DNA of 64,000 nucleotides, from assembly GCA_030762175.1 (NCBI GenBank), contig JAUJEO010000020.1, positions 145,776 through 209,775 on the forward strand, given 5' to 3'. Below, piece by piece: positions 31,098 through 45,365 of this stretch (positions within the stretch are counted from its first letter, which is position 1; each line of letters begins with the position of its first letter). A program made the translations under genes and the position numbers. This stretch comes from Metallyticus violacea (Eukaryota > Arthropoda > Insecta > Mantodea > Metallyticidae). The notes under the pieces are model-generated. The model did no database searches, had not been told where the DNA came from, and saw nothing but the letters and a program-made list of their open reading frames with translations.

Positions 31098-33560
31098 TAC
31101 GGAATGTTGGAATCCACACGGTGAAACTTTTGTTAATCTTATTTGGATTTGAAGTAAAAGACTAAAAATCATGTCGTCACATTAAAACTCTCTTTAAGTT
31201 TCACAAACACACTTATAAAAGTAATTTTGGTACATTGCTCACATTGTCAACCAAAACGACGACTGAGGAGTCGATTTCGTCAAAGTATGTATGTATGTTA
31301 CTATGCTTGCTCTGGTGGTCTGTTAATGAACTTAAACAATATGTTGTCTGCTTCCGGTATATCAAAATTCATAAGTTTGTATTCGTATTTTTTTATGTAA
31401 ATTTTTTCCCATATATTAAGTTCTTTCGGATGTTGAATTGTTTTTAGTAATGTTATGTCCTTCTCTATTTCCTGATTCTCATTCCAAAAATGTGCAGCCA
31501 CTGCTGATTTTTCTACTTGTTTGTGCCTAATATTTCTCCAGCGTTCCTTTAATCTTATCCCCAGATTTCCCTTTTGTTTCTCCTATGTATATTTTGTCAC
31601 AATCGTTGCAATTAATTCTGTATATACCTGAATTTTCTTCTTTCTTCTTTTTTTGTTTAATTTTATTTAGATTTAATAGTTTACCAACACTATATCTGTT
31701 TATTGGTGCCAGAGTAATGTTGTACTTTTTGAAAATTTTTTTGGAATTTATGGTTAACATGAGGGTGATGTGTGAATTTTTGATTAAGTATTTTCTTTAA
31801 GTGAAGAACTGAGTGTAGTGATTAGTTTAATTTTCTTTTTATTTTTTATGTACCATTTGTTTGTTAAATCCATTTATTTCTGCTGTGTGTATTATATGTG
31901 CGTATTCTTTCCTGCCTGTATTCTTCTTTACTGAGTGGTGTATTAACTAGGCTATATGTCACACCATTGAATGCTGCTTCCTTGTGGGGTCTGTCTGGGG
32001 TTGAAACCTTTTGCTTTTATGTAATTGTCGGTATTATGCGTGTCCTTTCTGTATATACCAAATTCTATATTTTTATTGCTTTTCATGATCCTTAGGTGCA
32101 GAAAAGGTAAAGTATTATTAACCTCGGTTTCCATAGTGAATTTTATGGTTTTTTCTTGCAAGTTCGACAGTATCGATGAATCTTGCATGAATCTATCTTC
32201 TACAGTGGCAAGCCCATCATCAACATATCTGTACCATGTTTTGAATGTGTATGGGAAGGCTTTCGTTACGCGTGTTTCAAAATAGCTCGTGAACAGATCA
32301 GCCAAAAATGGAGATGGTGGACTACCCGTCGTTAAACCTGATTTTTGTTTCTAAAACTTGCCTTCAAACGTGAAGTAAGCTTGGTTTAAACATAGTTCTG
32401 TGAGTTTTACATATTCTTTTGTGTGTGTTTCTGCAAATGTTGATGGATAGTAGCCATTTTTTTTTTTAACAAATTCAGGGTTTTCTCTTTTGGAATGCTT
32501 GGAAACGATGCTTTTACATCAAAGGAAACCATGATATCGTTGGAGTTTAGTTTATCATCTTTTAATTTTGTTCGTGAGATGGAACGAGTTTTTTATGCTT
32601 AGACTTGGGAATTTGGGAAATGTATTAAATCGCCTAGTTAACCATTTGGCTAGGAGGTAACATGGGATATTGACATTGTTGATTATTGGGCTTGTGTATT
32701 TTTGGTAATCCTGTTATTTTAGCTATTGATGGATTAGGTATTTTGATTTTGCAAACGTCTGAATTTGTGAGTAAGCTATTTCCTTTTGATATGTGTTCTG
32801 TTGATTTCTTGCATTTGTGTAGGGGATTTTTTTCCACTTCAATGAACTACTTATTGTTTGGTAACTCTAGCATTCTATGTTGGTAATCTTCTTTGTCTAG
32901 GATTACAATTTGGTTTCCCTCATCTGCATATACGACTTCTTTTTTATTTAATGAGTTTATGGTTTTTTGGTACGATTTGGGGATTTGGCTATGATTTTTA
33001 ATTTCCTGTAATATTCCTGACGATCGTTTCCTAATGTAATTTTGATCTATGGCGTTTAATTTCTCGATGGTTAATTCGATATCTGTAATATATTCGTCGA
33101 TGGTTGATGAGAAATCGACACATGTATTGATGCCGTTATTTAATAATTATGTTTCATCCTCATTCGGTTTTTCTTTCGAAAGCTTAACTATTTCGAGGTT
33201 AGGTTTCTCGTTGATATTTTTATTTTTACCTATTTGTTTTCCGTGTAAATTTTTAAATTAATTTTTTTTGGCGTGTAGTTTTACGTAAAAAAATATGAAT
33301 ACAAACTTGTGAATTTTGATATACCGGAAGCAGACGACATGTTGTTTAAGTTCATTAACAGACCACCAGAGCAAGCATGGCATAACATACATACTTTGCT
33401 GAAATTGACTCCCCAGTCGTCGTTTCGGTTGACAACGCGAGGAATGTACCTCACGAAACATGTACCAAAATTACTCTTATAAGTGTGTTTGTGAAACTTA
33501 GAGAGTTTTAATGTGACGACGTGATTTTTAGTGTTTTACTTTAAATCGAAATAAGATTCC
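31098..33560 (-). mobile_element. Penelope-like retroelement, decayed (unit 2)
   Basis: 2,463 bp, the same length and site as in unit 1. Target duplication TAACTATCTGTT at 31086-31097 and 33561-33572. Inverted arms at about 31135-31401 and 33281-33558. Confidence 0.9.
31301..33259 (-). pseudogene. Penelope-like RT / GIY-YIG endonuclease, broken ORF (unit 2)
   Basis: Same broken frames as unit 1: RT palm with YVDD within 31952-32305, GIY-YIG block at 31527-31760, C-terminal part at 31301-31501. The shared stops show that the decay preceded amplification of the units or was homogenised. Confidence 0.9.
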
Positions 33561-33572
33561 TAACTATCTGTT

Positions 33573-33923
33573 ATTTTTGAACAGTATGTAGCATTTTAAT
33601 GCGTAAATAAGTGCCCATATAGCCGCTGTACAGTTTAGTTGCTAATAACTTAATTATGCATTTTAGGTTAGGTGCCACGTGTTGCAGATGGTGCTAGATG
33701 GAATCGTTTACTGAGCAATAGGAACGGGGACAGCAAGATGGAAGGTGTGGGTGGAATAATAAAAATTATAATAAACAAAATGGTATGCTAATATGGCGAT
33801 AAATGTTGATGGTGAAAAAGAAATAAATCCACAGCGTGGGTTGGGAGGGGGAGGAAATGAGGAAACTTCCCCCCCCCTCTTTCTTTCATTCATTCATTCA
33901 TTCATTCATTCATTCATTCATTC
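33573..33923. repeat. Residual monomer and (ATTC)n (unit 2)
   Basis: One monomer core after the Penelope-like insertion, then an (ATTC)n tract, as in unit 1. Confidence 0.8.
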
Positions 33924-36461
33924 AACCGTAGCAACCAAATAATGTGACATCGTAGGTACTTAGTGTTCAACAGAAATTGATGATTGTAGGTGATGAAGGT
34001 TCGTGGTGAAGAAGAAATGAATGCACAACATTTGTGGGGATGGGGGGAATGGTGGCTCAGTGGGTATCACATCTGCACAGTCGGTGCTGATTGCAGTGCT
34101 GGTGGAATGTGCAGTGCCAAATGGAACGCTAGGTAAATGGATGAATCGTATGATCAAAAATTGAAGCTAACTAAGTAACGAACGAACGAACGGAAAAAAA
34201 AAAAAAAAATTATCTAAACTATGCATTTAAGTTTAGAAGTTTTAAACCTGTTTTCTAGGTCGACAAAGAACGTAAATGGGGCATTTTGTGCAAAAGATGA
34301 GAAGGAGCACTTTAGCTAAAATACGCTGTCTGCATAGAAATGGCATGATTGCGAAACCGCTCGGCACATGTGCCTGGAACGGAAATTGCACTTGAAGAAA
34401 AATGTGCTTGCACGGGTATCGTGCTCCGCCGGCATCCGGCACCACTAGCGACTTTCGCCAAATTTTCCTGTCAGCGCGAGCGACTATTTTGCCACTACTA
34501 ACGATGCTTAGGAAAAGGAGGCGAGCGTAGGCCGTCAGGCCGTAGCTCGCCGCAGCAAACCACTGGGTCCACCGGTTTCTGGGATTTACCCGAGGTTAGC
34601 GTTAGGGCTAGTGTGTGTGTGTATTTGAACTTGTTACGAATGCAAACTTTTGCACCATTTCAAATTTCCTGATAGAATCCACGTCTGGTCGGTCATGCTG
34701 ATTTCCGCCGTGGCGGGGGTGCTGGCGTCGCTGAAAAAGTGAGCTTTTCAGGTACGTATAAACTTGATCTCGTCACTTTTCATCCCGCATTGTTGTCATT
34801 GCACTCGAATGAAGTGCCCGCGTGGTACAGGTTTGCGCGTCGGAGGTCACCCATTTCATTTCATTTCATTCCATTCCATTGATGGTGTACCGCCAATTCT
34901 TGTGGTTCAGTCTCGGTTATTACTATTATGCACTGCAGATGTAACTAAAGGCAGGAGCCACTCATTAGGCATTATGCACTGCACACAGAGTCTGGACGGC
35001 GCAGTGGCGGCGGCGGCATGCTATACCCAGAAGGAAGGTAACGAGGGAGTTGCTGTGCTACAACATCATGGTGGTGGGCGGTCGGGAGCCGAGGCGGCGA
35101 ACAGCAGGGACGACGGCAGCGGGCACGAAAGAAGGTGAGTGGAAGGAGGAGAAAATGGTGCATGGTAAAATGTTGAGTTCATGGTCGAAAATGGTCAAAC
35201 TGGAGAATCCTTCCCTGTGGTCTTTCCTTTGTCGCGCATTGGCATCGAGGGTAGGGAGGTTGTGCGAGAATGTTGAGAGAGCGAGCGAGCTGTAAGAGCG
35301 GGATGGTAGTGGGTGAACTGATTGAAAAATGTGAAACGGGAGCACTCTTATTTAAAAGGACGAATTTGGCACCACCACTCACTCCTCTTGCAACCTGTGC
35401 ACGTGCGTGCATGATGCACTTCTGAATGGTCAGTTGGCACGCGCACGAGCACTCTCAATCACCAGGCACATCTGCTTGCTAGCATGCGTGCTCTCTCCCG
35501 AGCCTGCATCGCCGGGCTAGCCACTGTCGAGCACTACAATACACTGCACGCACGCACGCACGCACACGCGCGCGCGCGCATTGAGGTGAAAACCACTACA
35601 CTACTAGCCCAACAACAGCTGCTGCAGGTAGGTGCTCTTTCGGAGCCTGAGGCGTCGCGTCACTTGGCACACGCTGACCACTGTGGGGCACGCACTGCAC
35701 TGCACTGCTCAATCACTTTGTCGCACGCACCACCCACCAAAACACCGGCCGGTGGCACCCTCCGCCTGGCTGGCACTTTGAGGTGAAAATCGCTTGGCAC
35801 ACTCGCTCGATGTGCCGCCGTTTAGCAGCACGTTGGCACCGAATGCAGAAAGCAGGACCCTCTGCTCGCAGCACTGGACGGACGGGCGATGTAGAAGCAG
35901 AGAAAAGCTGGCTGGCCCCATAGCGTGATGATGAAGTAGTGGCTCGCCCCTTGCACAGTAATCTGGACCTTGGACTGTAATGCTTACCGTCAACGTGGCA
36001 GGCACGTGTGAAAATGCACCCACCGGTTAAGCACTCGCAATTCGTAGGTATGGCCCCGATGATGCAGTCGGTCACTTGGTTTGCAGCCGCTTCCCTGCCA
36101 GAGCCAGCGTCATGGTGACACCTGAAAGAAAAGGTTGTACGCACGCTGTTTGGCAACGAGCAAGTACGTGCACAAATCCAGCTTAGCTGTGCAACTTACC
36201 TCGTCTAGCCATGAATTTTGCACCATCTCAGCCTGGGAGTTCCCCGCCTTTCGAGCGTGCAGCACCAAAGTTGTAGCGTAATGGCGGGCGGACGAGATTC
36301 CAACATGGCCGCAAGCGTCATGCGCACGCCACGGGAGTGCGGGGTGGGGGAACGAGGCACGAACGAGAAGCAGCCAGGGCAAAGCAAAGGCAAAAACGAC
36401 AAGGCGAATTTCATCAAACGTTAATAATAATTCTCCTATCTACACATACATACATGTATAT

Positions 36462-36496
<35 letters not shown>

Positions 36497-38890
36497 TCCT
36501 CGCGCATACAGGTACTGCGCAGGCACGCTGTCCAATCGCTGGCGATGTTACAGGACGCCGGCAAGGGTGCTTTCATGTATTCTTCACCTGAGGAAGTAAG
36601 TGCCTTCGGTAGTAATGTTTCAGTAGTAGTCGTATCTTAAAAACGAAAACATTTCTTTACCAATCAAATATTAATGACATTTATATTCAATTAAATCTTT
36701 TAAATTCCAGATACAAAAAAATCAATTAATCTACTCCTCTATTAAACTCATCACTAACAACAATTTGTATTCACTTCACTCTTCGAGAATCAGCTGGCCT
36801 GAAAGTAAGTGTGTTTGTGTTGATCGGTTGATTTGCCGTAGCTGCTCGTACCAACTGACGGATGTTGAGCTAGCCAATGGTGGTCCGTGTAAGGCAGGTA
36901 GCAGACGAACCTTGTGGAACGTACTCTTTGGACAGTGGATTATCGAAGCCGCCCACTTTTTGTTGCCAACTTGACGAGCATCTCCAAGGAAGGGAGGGAG
37001 CAAGCGGGCGAGCAAACGTGTACATTTCGCCATATTTTCACGTTAGAAAATGTTCTTGGTGTCAATGTAGCCTTTCGTTTCGGTCGCAGAGAAGCAAAGG
37101 CACCGTCTCCCTCTATCTTGAGCACACCTTGCAATGCCATATTGTCACGTGACCAACTTTATTTACCGGATCCCGAGGTTGGTATCGATAGCGGACAAAA
37201 TGGCAGTATATGCTATAGGTCCGTCAATGTGCTAATTTCTCTTCCAGTTATTATTAATTTTCAATGTGTTCTGGTTAGTTACTTACAGTGGTTTATAGGC
37301 AGGCAGGCAGGCGCAAGTAAAGTGTTACTTGTTTTCTATCAAGTTAATGTTGATTTAGTGAAATCACGTCAGGAAGCGAACTTGTGTAATAGCAAGTGTT
37401 AGGACCACGTGGGAATGCTCTCGACGTCTTTATTGTGGCGGAGAGCGGCACAATGCCAACGATATTACATTTCTCAATACCAGTAAATGAAAAAGCAGTG
37501 GATAATGAGTGCAAGTTAATGATGAAAGTGCAGTGTAGTTACACATTTCTTACTAAAACGTGTGATTAGGAAGGACATTTTTGGTGCATTTTCCTTATTC
37601 GACAGTGAGTGAGTGTGTGGGTGGGTTAGTGATGTAAGGAAAGATGTGCAAGAACGTATCAAGTGGGTTTTGGAGCGAGATGATGAGAGTTTTTGCAATT
37701 TTTAATATCTGGTGCAAAGCCTCAAGATATGCTATTTACAAATGGGTGGTTTGTTGCATTTACGTGGTTTATTACTGTGGTTCATAGTTGGAAGTAGCGT
37801 GTTACTTCTTTTGATTTTTATTCAGTTAATATGGTTGGTTGCTTGGTTGGTGGGGGATGCAGACATTTGTCGCTTTTTTCCCCTAGTTTCCCAATTATTT
37901 TTCACATGTGTGTGGTTTTCTAGTTGACTGCATTTCAGCAGCAAGATGGTATTCGCATCCTCACACAGTGGCTGCTTTCCTTGATCAATTTCATCCTGAA
38001 GAGATGAAATCATGCCAAGAAATGACACCAATTTTTCTTGGTTTCAATAAAAGATGTTTGAAAGTATCTTCAAGTTTTTGTTTGATATTTTGCGCTTCTT
38101 GTTCGGTTATTCATCTTTTTATGTGAGTTTTCAATTTAGAGGAAAGTTTTAGTTCCAAAGGTGGTTTCAATTTTATGAGGGTTCCATTTTAAAACTATTT
38201 CTGTTCTGGATTGTATGATAATGTGTTTTCCTTATTGTTTTCATTTATAGCGTATGTTGGTGGGTAACTGCAAGGTATTATGCTTTGTAGTGCTGCTTTA
38301 GAGTTGCTTAAGATGACAATTCTTTTTTTAATAATGTCATTATGTTAGGTCTTTGCACTCTAAACCGCACATAGTTAGTTGCTTAGTGTACTAAGTGCTG
38401 TCAATGTTGTTAATACCTCAGAGGCTGGGTTGTTCTTCTTGGAGACCATTGCACCCAGATTTAGTTTCTATATATTGCAAAGAATCGGTGGGTGCTGCTA
38501 ATTTTTAAAATTTTGTCTACGTGCTCTTTCTGCGTGTAATTTTGGAAAGTCTTTTTGTGTGCTGTGTGGAATATCAAACCATTCATTCCCGTTTTGATTA
38601 CTTTTGAATTAGTGTCGTTCTGTTTAAATTGGCAGGTTGTTAGTTATGCTCAGCATTGTGGTAGCGATTGGTGTTGTTTTAGTGGCTGGCTCCTGTTTTC
38701 ATTCCTAAGGACCAAGATTGTATTGCGTGGAATGCAAGTTATGGACGTTAAGTTATTTCCATACAGCACATTGGACTTTATGTATCTTTTGTACATGTCA
38801 CGTTCGATCTGCTGGACCTCTTAATATGTTCTTCTTCTTCTTCTTGTTCTTGTTCTTGTTCTTCTTCTTCTTCTTCTTCTTCTTCTTCTT

Positions 38891-38921
<31 letters not shown>

Positions 38922-39535
38922 GCTATATGGTCGATCTGTTCGGAGAAGGAAAGTTTTTTGTCAAGTGTCATACTAGGATATGTAGCATGTTCTTTCTCTT
39001 GTAGTAGTTCAATGTTGATTTTAAGCACAAATCATCTGTATAGTGTGTTGTAGACTGAAAAGCTGGAAAACTGTGGCAATTGGCGTATAATTCCATGTTG
39101 TTGGTGGATGCCCATGTTTGCATGCTACTGATAATTGTCTGCATTTCTTCTTCTGGCTACCGAAATGTTTCCCCCTCTTGATTTTGAACCAAAAATATCA
39201 CATTTTAAGCACAATTAATGTGCATGCATTGCGTGTTAATTGTCACGCCTGTTAAATCACCACACACATTGGTGAGGTAGTGATGTTTAAAGCGATGGCC
39301 CCAACATGATTGGTTGTCATCAGAAGTAATGAATGAAAGGGGTCATGTTAAACAGCACGTGCAATGGTGTAGCAGGAGGAGGGCGTGTCGCAGGCGGGGC
39401 ACTTTGGGAGTGATCGTTCTGACGAGGAGCTGCTCAAAGAAGGCATCAGGTTACAAGCGCCATGCTGAAATGAGTAGCATTGGAGCAGGAGGAGGGTATC
39501 CTTCGGACCCGATGCCCTTAGGTGTAAGTCTTGTT
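33924..39535. other. Long unassigned spacer before H2B (unit 2)
   Basis: Homologous to 12615-18223. It includes the duplicated segment at about 34949-35089, a poly(T) at about 36465-36493 and a (TTC)n tract at 38829-38920. At about 35494 it reads GCTCTCTCCCGAGCC where units 1 and 3 have GCTCTCCCCGAGCC. No gene recognised. Confidence 0.55.
38829..38920. repeat. (TTC)n microsatellite (unit 2)
   Basis: 92-bp TTC tract, one repeat longer than in unit 1. Confidence 0.95.
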
Positions 39536-39551
39536 GGCCCTGAAAAGGGCC
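39536..39551 (-). terminator. Histone mRNA 3' stem-loop of H2B (unit 2)
   Basis: Transcript-sense GGCCCTTTTCAGGGCC, 40 nt after the stop. Confidence 0.97.
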
Positions 39552-39591
39552 GTTTTTTTTTCTTTTTTTTTTTTTACGTTGTACTCCAGCT

Positions 39592-40577
<986 letters not shown>

Positions 40578-40612
40578 ATGGGCAGCCACGGTCTTGGCAA
40601 ATATAAGAAAAC

Positions 40613-40628
40613 GGCCCTTTTCAGGGCC
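40613..40628 (+). terminator. Histone mRNA 3' stem-loop of H2A (unit 2)
   Basis: GGCCCTTTTCAGGGCC, 35 nt after the stop. Confidence 0.97.
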
Positions 40629-41231
40629 AACATTTGTTTCCCGTAAGGCGCGCCCGGTTGGAACGACTCGTGCGATGCGCTGGCAGTTTGCAGCGCCAGT
40701 GTGCTTGGTGCATGTGGCTCGTAACAGTTGTAAAGGGGTCGAGCATCGGTCTAGGTGGGCAGTCAGAGATGCAAGAAGTCTTCTAGCCTTTCCCGTAGGC
40801 CTCTCGGTGAAAAGAAACAGAAAAATGTGGGGGGGAAAAAAGGGCAAGTTATCGTGGCGAAAAGAGGCAAGCCGAACAGGCTCTCCAAAGGCACTTTGCC
40901 GAAAGCCTGGGAGCCTTTTTTATTTCTTTAAAGTAGGACTCTCCAGGCAAAACGGGGAAGCCGAACACCCTCTACAAACGCACACGTTCTCGAAAGCCTA
41001 TGGGAGCCTTTTTAGTAGGCTCTTCCAGGCGCACGATCTGGTGGCGAAAAGAGGCGAGGCGAGGCGAGGCAAGCCAAACTCAAGTTATAGTGCGGAACAG
41101 TGAGCCTAGGGGCCTTTCTCGCGTAGCGAATACAGAGGCAAGCCGAACAGAAAGGCTCGCAAAGATTTCGGGTCGTGGAAGATTGCCGCTGGAAGTATCG
41201 TGACTAGTAGCTCCCATGGGAAGAAATTGTT
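40629..41231. other. H2A-H4 spacer (unit 2/3 junction)
   Basis: Same short degenerate repeats as 20941-21543; no gene. Confidence 0.7.
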
Positions 41232-41247
41232 GGCCCTGAAAAGGGCC
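41232..41247 (-). terminator. Histone mRNA 3' stem-loop of H4 (unit 3)
   Basis: Transcript-sense GGCCCTTTTCAGGGCC. Confidence 0.97.
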
Positions 41248-41301
41248 GTTTTTTGTTGATCGGTCTCTCTGCAAGAGTCGTGCGATGAGTGGCAGGGAGA
41301 C

Positions 41302-42250
<949 letters not shown>

Positions 42251-42313
42251 GCTGTCGGCCACAAATGGCAACTCGCCCTAGTGAGTGTGGCGGCCCCCCC
42301 CCCCCCCAAAAAC

Positions 42314-42329
42314 GGCCCTTTTCAGGGCC
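42314..42329 (+). terminator. Histone mRNA 3' stem-loop of H3 (unit 3)
   Basis: GGCCCTTTTCAGGGCC after a C-run slightly longer than in unit 1. Confidence 0.97.
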
Positions 42330-42985
42330 AACATTAGTCTCGGTTTGAGGGAAAGTGCGGGAATTTTCTCCAGCGCGATGGAACGTGGCCTGGTTACGGA
42401 GATGCCGAGCGAAAACTTGCCCTTACCCCGCAGTACAAGTTGTGTACCAAGAGTGATGGAGCAGAAGTCCCTTAATTTCCTGTTTGCGTGACCGCACGTA
42501 AAAGTGTAAATGTTGCATGCTATAATTTAATTCCCCCACTGTGATGTAATGTAACCTACGCGTCTTAGATTAGTGGCTGCAGTGTGTCGTTCCTCATTGC
42601 GGAAATGCTAGGAAAACTGTGGACGCAGTGCTTGGCTCTCGCCTCTTTTTCGTATATGCAAGTAAATCGCTGTAATGTTGGGGATATCTCCTTTGATTGA
42701 AGCAGAAGGAGAGAAATAAACGGCAGGAAAAAAAAAAAAAAAAAAAAAAAATGTATATGTACATAAATCGTCAATATGAATTTATAGTGCATCACATGCG
42801 CGGTACTATGTTTGGGAGTAAATGGTGGCAAAACTCCTTTAACACCAACGGGGAGAGACCACTAGTGCTTGAGGATTCGAACCCAGTACCTCCATAACTA
42901 TAGCATGAAGCTCTAACCGCAACAAGTCCACGTCGGATAGGGGTCGTCCGGGGATGGCTACTGCCCTTCGGGAACGCGGCGTGAT
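42330..42985. other. H3-H1 spacer (unit 3)
   Basis: Same content as 1344-1999, including the AATAAA plus poly(A) near 42728-42751 and the tRNA-like relic near 42848-42946. Confidence 0.6.
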
Positions 42986-43001
42986 GGCCCTGATAAGGGC
43001 C
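42986..43001 (-). terminator. Histone mRNA 3' stem-loop of H1 (unit 3)
   Basis: Transcript-sense GGCCCTTATCAGGGCC. Confidence 0.95.
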
Positions 43002-43079
43002 GTTTTTTTTTCCCCCCACCTTCCCGGGGGATGGGGACAGCGAGAGAAGGGCTGCGGCCCTGGTCGGGTGCGTGGTGAC

Positions 43080-43709
43080 TCACTTCTTCTTGGAGCTTGC
43101 TTTCTTGGGCGCCTTCGCCTTCGCAGCCTTCTTGGGCTTTGGGGCCTTGGGCTTCTTGGTGGGCATCTTGGTAGCTTTCTTCGCCTTGGAAGGGGCCTTC
43201 TTCGGCTTGGCCACTGCAGGTGCCCTCTTCTTGTCGGACGGCTTCTTGGCAGCTTTTTTGGGGGACGCTTTGGATGCGGACCTCTTCATCTTGCCAGAGG
43301 ATGCTGCTTTCTTCTCCTTGGGCGCTGCCGGCCTGCCCCGGGAAGGCGCTGCGGACACGGCGGACTTCTCGGGCTTCGCTGCCGAGGCGAGCTTGAAGGA
43401 GCCGGAAGCCCCCTTGCCCTTGGTCTGCACGAGTTCCCCGGAGGCCACGGCCGCTTTCAGGTACTTCTTGATGAAAGGTGCCAACTTCTCGGAGTCGGCC
43501 TTGTAGTTTGCGGCGATGTATTTCTTGATGGCCTGCAGGGAAGAGCCACCCCTCTCCTTGAGGCTCTTGATGGCATTACTCACCATCTCGGACGTGCGGG
43601 GGTGTGCAGGCTTCGACCTGGGCTTCTTCGCCGAAGAGGCCTTGGCCTTCTTCGGCGAAGTCTGTGCAGGAGCTGCTGCGGGTGCTGTGGCTGCGGCGGT
43701 GTCTGCCAT
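43080..43709 (-). CDS. H1: Linker histone H1 (unit 3, leader interrupted by element 2)
   Basis: 209-residue H1, same protein as units 1 and 2. Only 18 bp upstream of the ATG (one base plus the 17-bp target duplication) lies the poly(A) end of element 2, which points the same way as H1. The native promoter is now displaced by about 1.66 kb. The gene is intact but may be transcriptionally altered. Confidence 0.98.
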   Translation of the reverse strand: MADTAAATAPAAAPAQTSPKKAKASSAKKPRSKPAHPRTSEMVSNAIKSLKERGGSSLQAIKKYIAANYKADSEKLAPFIKKYLKAAVASGELVQTKGKGASGSFKLASAAKPEKSAVSAAPSRGRPAAPKEKKAASSGKMKRSASKASPKKAAKKPSDKKRAPAVAKPKKAPSKAKKATKMPTKKPKAPKPKKAAKAKAPKKASSKKK

Positions 43710-43710
43710 T

Positions 43711-43720
43711 GCGATCGGCG

Positions 43721-43727
<7 letters not shown>
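43711..43727. repeat. Target-site duplication of element 2, left copy
   Basis: GCGATCGGCGCAATTTT, repeated at 45370-45386 and present once in units 1 (2724-2740) and 2 (24022-24038). The exact right edge is blurred by the adjoining poly(T). Confidence 0.9.
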
Positions 43728-43797
<70 letters not shown>

Positions 43798-44045
43798 GGG
43801 TTATTCGGATAAGATAAGGTGAGGAAGTGGCGGGAAGAAGGGTAATGGGGTTCCGCATGAGCACCCCCGTTAGTCGCGGTCCTGCTTGTGCTCCAGCCGA
43901 TGGCTGGGAGCCGCATAGAGTGAATTGCTGGCAGCCCACATGACCGAGGCCCTGAGTGCTTGCCAGTGACTGTAGGGAGGGGTTAAGTGGTTAAAAAGGA
44001 GATGGAATGGTTATTTGTACTGTTTGGCAGTTTTAATCATAATAT

Positions 44046-45365
44046 TCAATATTCATCGCTTCGTTCATACGAACGGTGTTGTTGTCGGGCTTGGAGTCCA
44101 GCTGTGATTCTCTGGGCTAGTTGCCGACATCTGGCATCCCGTTGCTCGTAGCTGAGCCCTGCAAAGGGATCGTGGGCGTCAGCTAGAGCAGGGTTGGTGT
44201 TGACAGAGGTTCTGGTAGTTTGGAGAGACTGTATCTGTTGTCGGATGCCCTCGAGCCGCTCGAGGCTGGAGGTTCGGAGTTCAGTGAACGCCTCCTCCAG
44301 CCTGTCGAGACGGACCGATACTTCTTCGAATTTGGAGCTGAAATGGTTGTAGAGATGATCGTGGTGTTTTTGCAGGTTTTTGTTGAGGTCTGCTGTGGCG
44401 GCCGGGATCGTTTCTCTTACGAAGGTGTCGTGAGAGTCCACACGCGAGGTGATGGTCTCACGGCACCTCCGCGTGAGGGCGGCCTGTTCTTCTTGTAGCT
44501 GTACTAGTTGAGGATGAGGCGCAGGCTGCATGTTGTCGGCGATCTCTTGGCGTATGTTGTCGGCGGTGGTGTGTAGAGAGGCAAGCGCTGTCGTGAGATG
44601 TTCCTCCAGAGCCGAGACTCTGGAGGCGAGTTGTGTTAAGACTGCGGAGGCAACAGAGCTTGAAGTGTGAGTGGCGGTGGTCTGGCTGTGGTCTTCTACT
44701 CTGCGGTGTCGTTGCTGGTCGACCCTTGTTGCTGCTGGTTGACTGGAGATCTGGCGGTGGCTGGTTCTGGCCGGGCAACAGGCCTGTCCCGTATAGTGCC
44801 TGCGGCTACCGCAGGTAGCGCAGTACACGCTGCGGCGGGACAGGTCGTGTTGTGTGCAGGCGGCTGTGAGGCTAGGAGCCCCACAGTAATGGCACTTGGG
44901 AGCCCTGGTGCATTCCGGCGCTGAGTGGCCGTAGCCACAGCAGCGCCGGCAGGGCGCCGTGTGCTGCCGGGCGCTGTGCTCTATGGTGAGGCAGCACCCC
45001 CCGATGTAGAGCCCGGAAGTGCATGCACGGTCTCGGTCCTCCTCCTCCAAGAATGAGACACGTACAAGAGACGTTGGTCCATTGTCCGAGTAAATGCGCG
45101 TTGCCCTGAATGCCGACGGCCAGCTGCGCTGCGCGACCCGTAGCAAGTACGGGCCGGCAACCGAACGCGGCACGCCGCGGACGACTGCGCTTGGCTGGCC
45201 GGCGGGAGCGGGTGGGCTGGCGGCGACTGGTAGCGTAGCGGCTGGTGGAGGGGATGGCTGGCTCCTCTCTTCACTTGCTGGCTGCGGTGGAGCGGGTGGG
45301 CTGGCGGCGGCTGGTAGCAGAGCGGCTGGTGGAGGGGATGGCTGGCTCCTCTCTTCACTTGCTGG
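44046..45365 (-). CDS. Gag-like ORF1 protein of element 2, 5'-truncated
   Basis: Open frame of 439 residues, start missing. It begins with a Pro/Ala/Ser-rich stretch made of a 28-residue repeat (84 bp in DNA, about 45205-45365) containing SEERSQPSPPPAA. The pre-knuckle domain follows (GVPRSVAGPYLLRVAQ...GPTSLVRVSF), then three zinc-knuckle motifs: APCRRCCGYGHSAPEC, then CHYCG with later Cys/His residues, then CATCGSRRHYTGQACC. A long coiled-coil region ends in RSDEY. The intact frame suggests a recent insertion. A GTG at 45173 is sometimes picked as a start, but homology to element 1 continues upstream of it (GVPR in both), so the GTG is internal. Confidence 0.85.
   Translation of the reverse strand, partial: PASEERSQPSPPPAALLPAAASPPAPPQPASEERSQPSPPPAATLPVAASPPAPAGQPSAVVRGVPRSVAGPYLLRVAQRSWPSAFRATRIYSDNGPTSLVRVSFLEEEDRDRACTSGLYIGGCCLTIEHSARQHTAPCRRCCGYGHSAPECTRAPKCHYCGAPSLTAACTQHDLSRRSVYCATCGSRRHYTGQACCPARTSHRQISSQPAATRVDQQRHRRVEDHSQTTATHTSSSVASAVLTQLASRVSALEEHLTTALASLHTTADNIRQEIADNMQPAPHPQLVQLQEEQAALTRRCRETITSRVDSHDTFVRETIPAATADLNKNLQKHHDHLYNHFSSKFEEVSVRLDRLEEAFTELRTSSLERLEGIRQQIQSLQTTRTSVNTNPALADAHDPFAGLSYEQRDARCRQLAQRITAGLQARQQHRSYERSDEY
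45205..45365 (-). repeat. 84-bp tandem repeat inside element 2 ORF
   Basis: Nearly two copies of an 84-bp unit encoding a 28-residue Pro/Ala-rich segment. The copies differ at a few positions (GGCGACTGG against GGCGGCTGG; TAGCGT against TAGCAG). Confidence 0.85.

Noticed and set aside
45171..45173. GTG as the start codon of the element 2 Gag
   Set aside because: Homology to the element 1 Gag continues upstream (GVPR), so the GTG is an internal Val codon.
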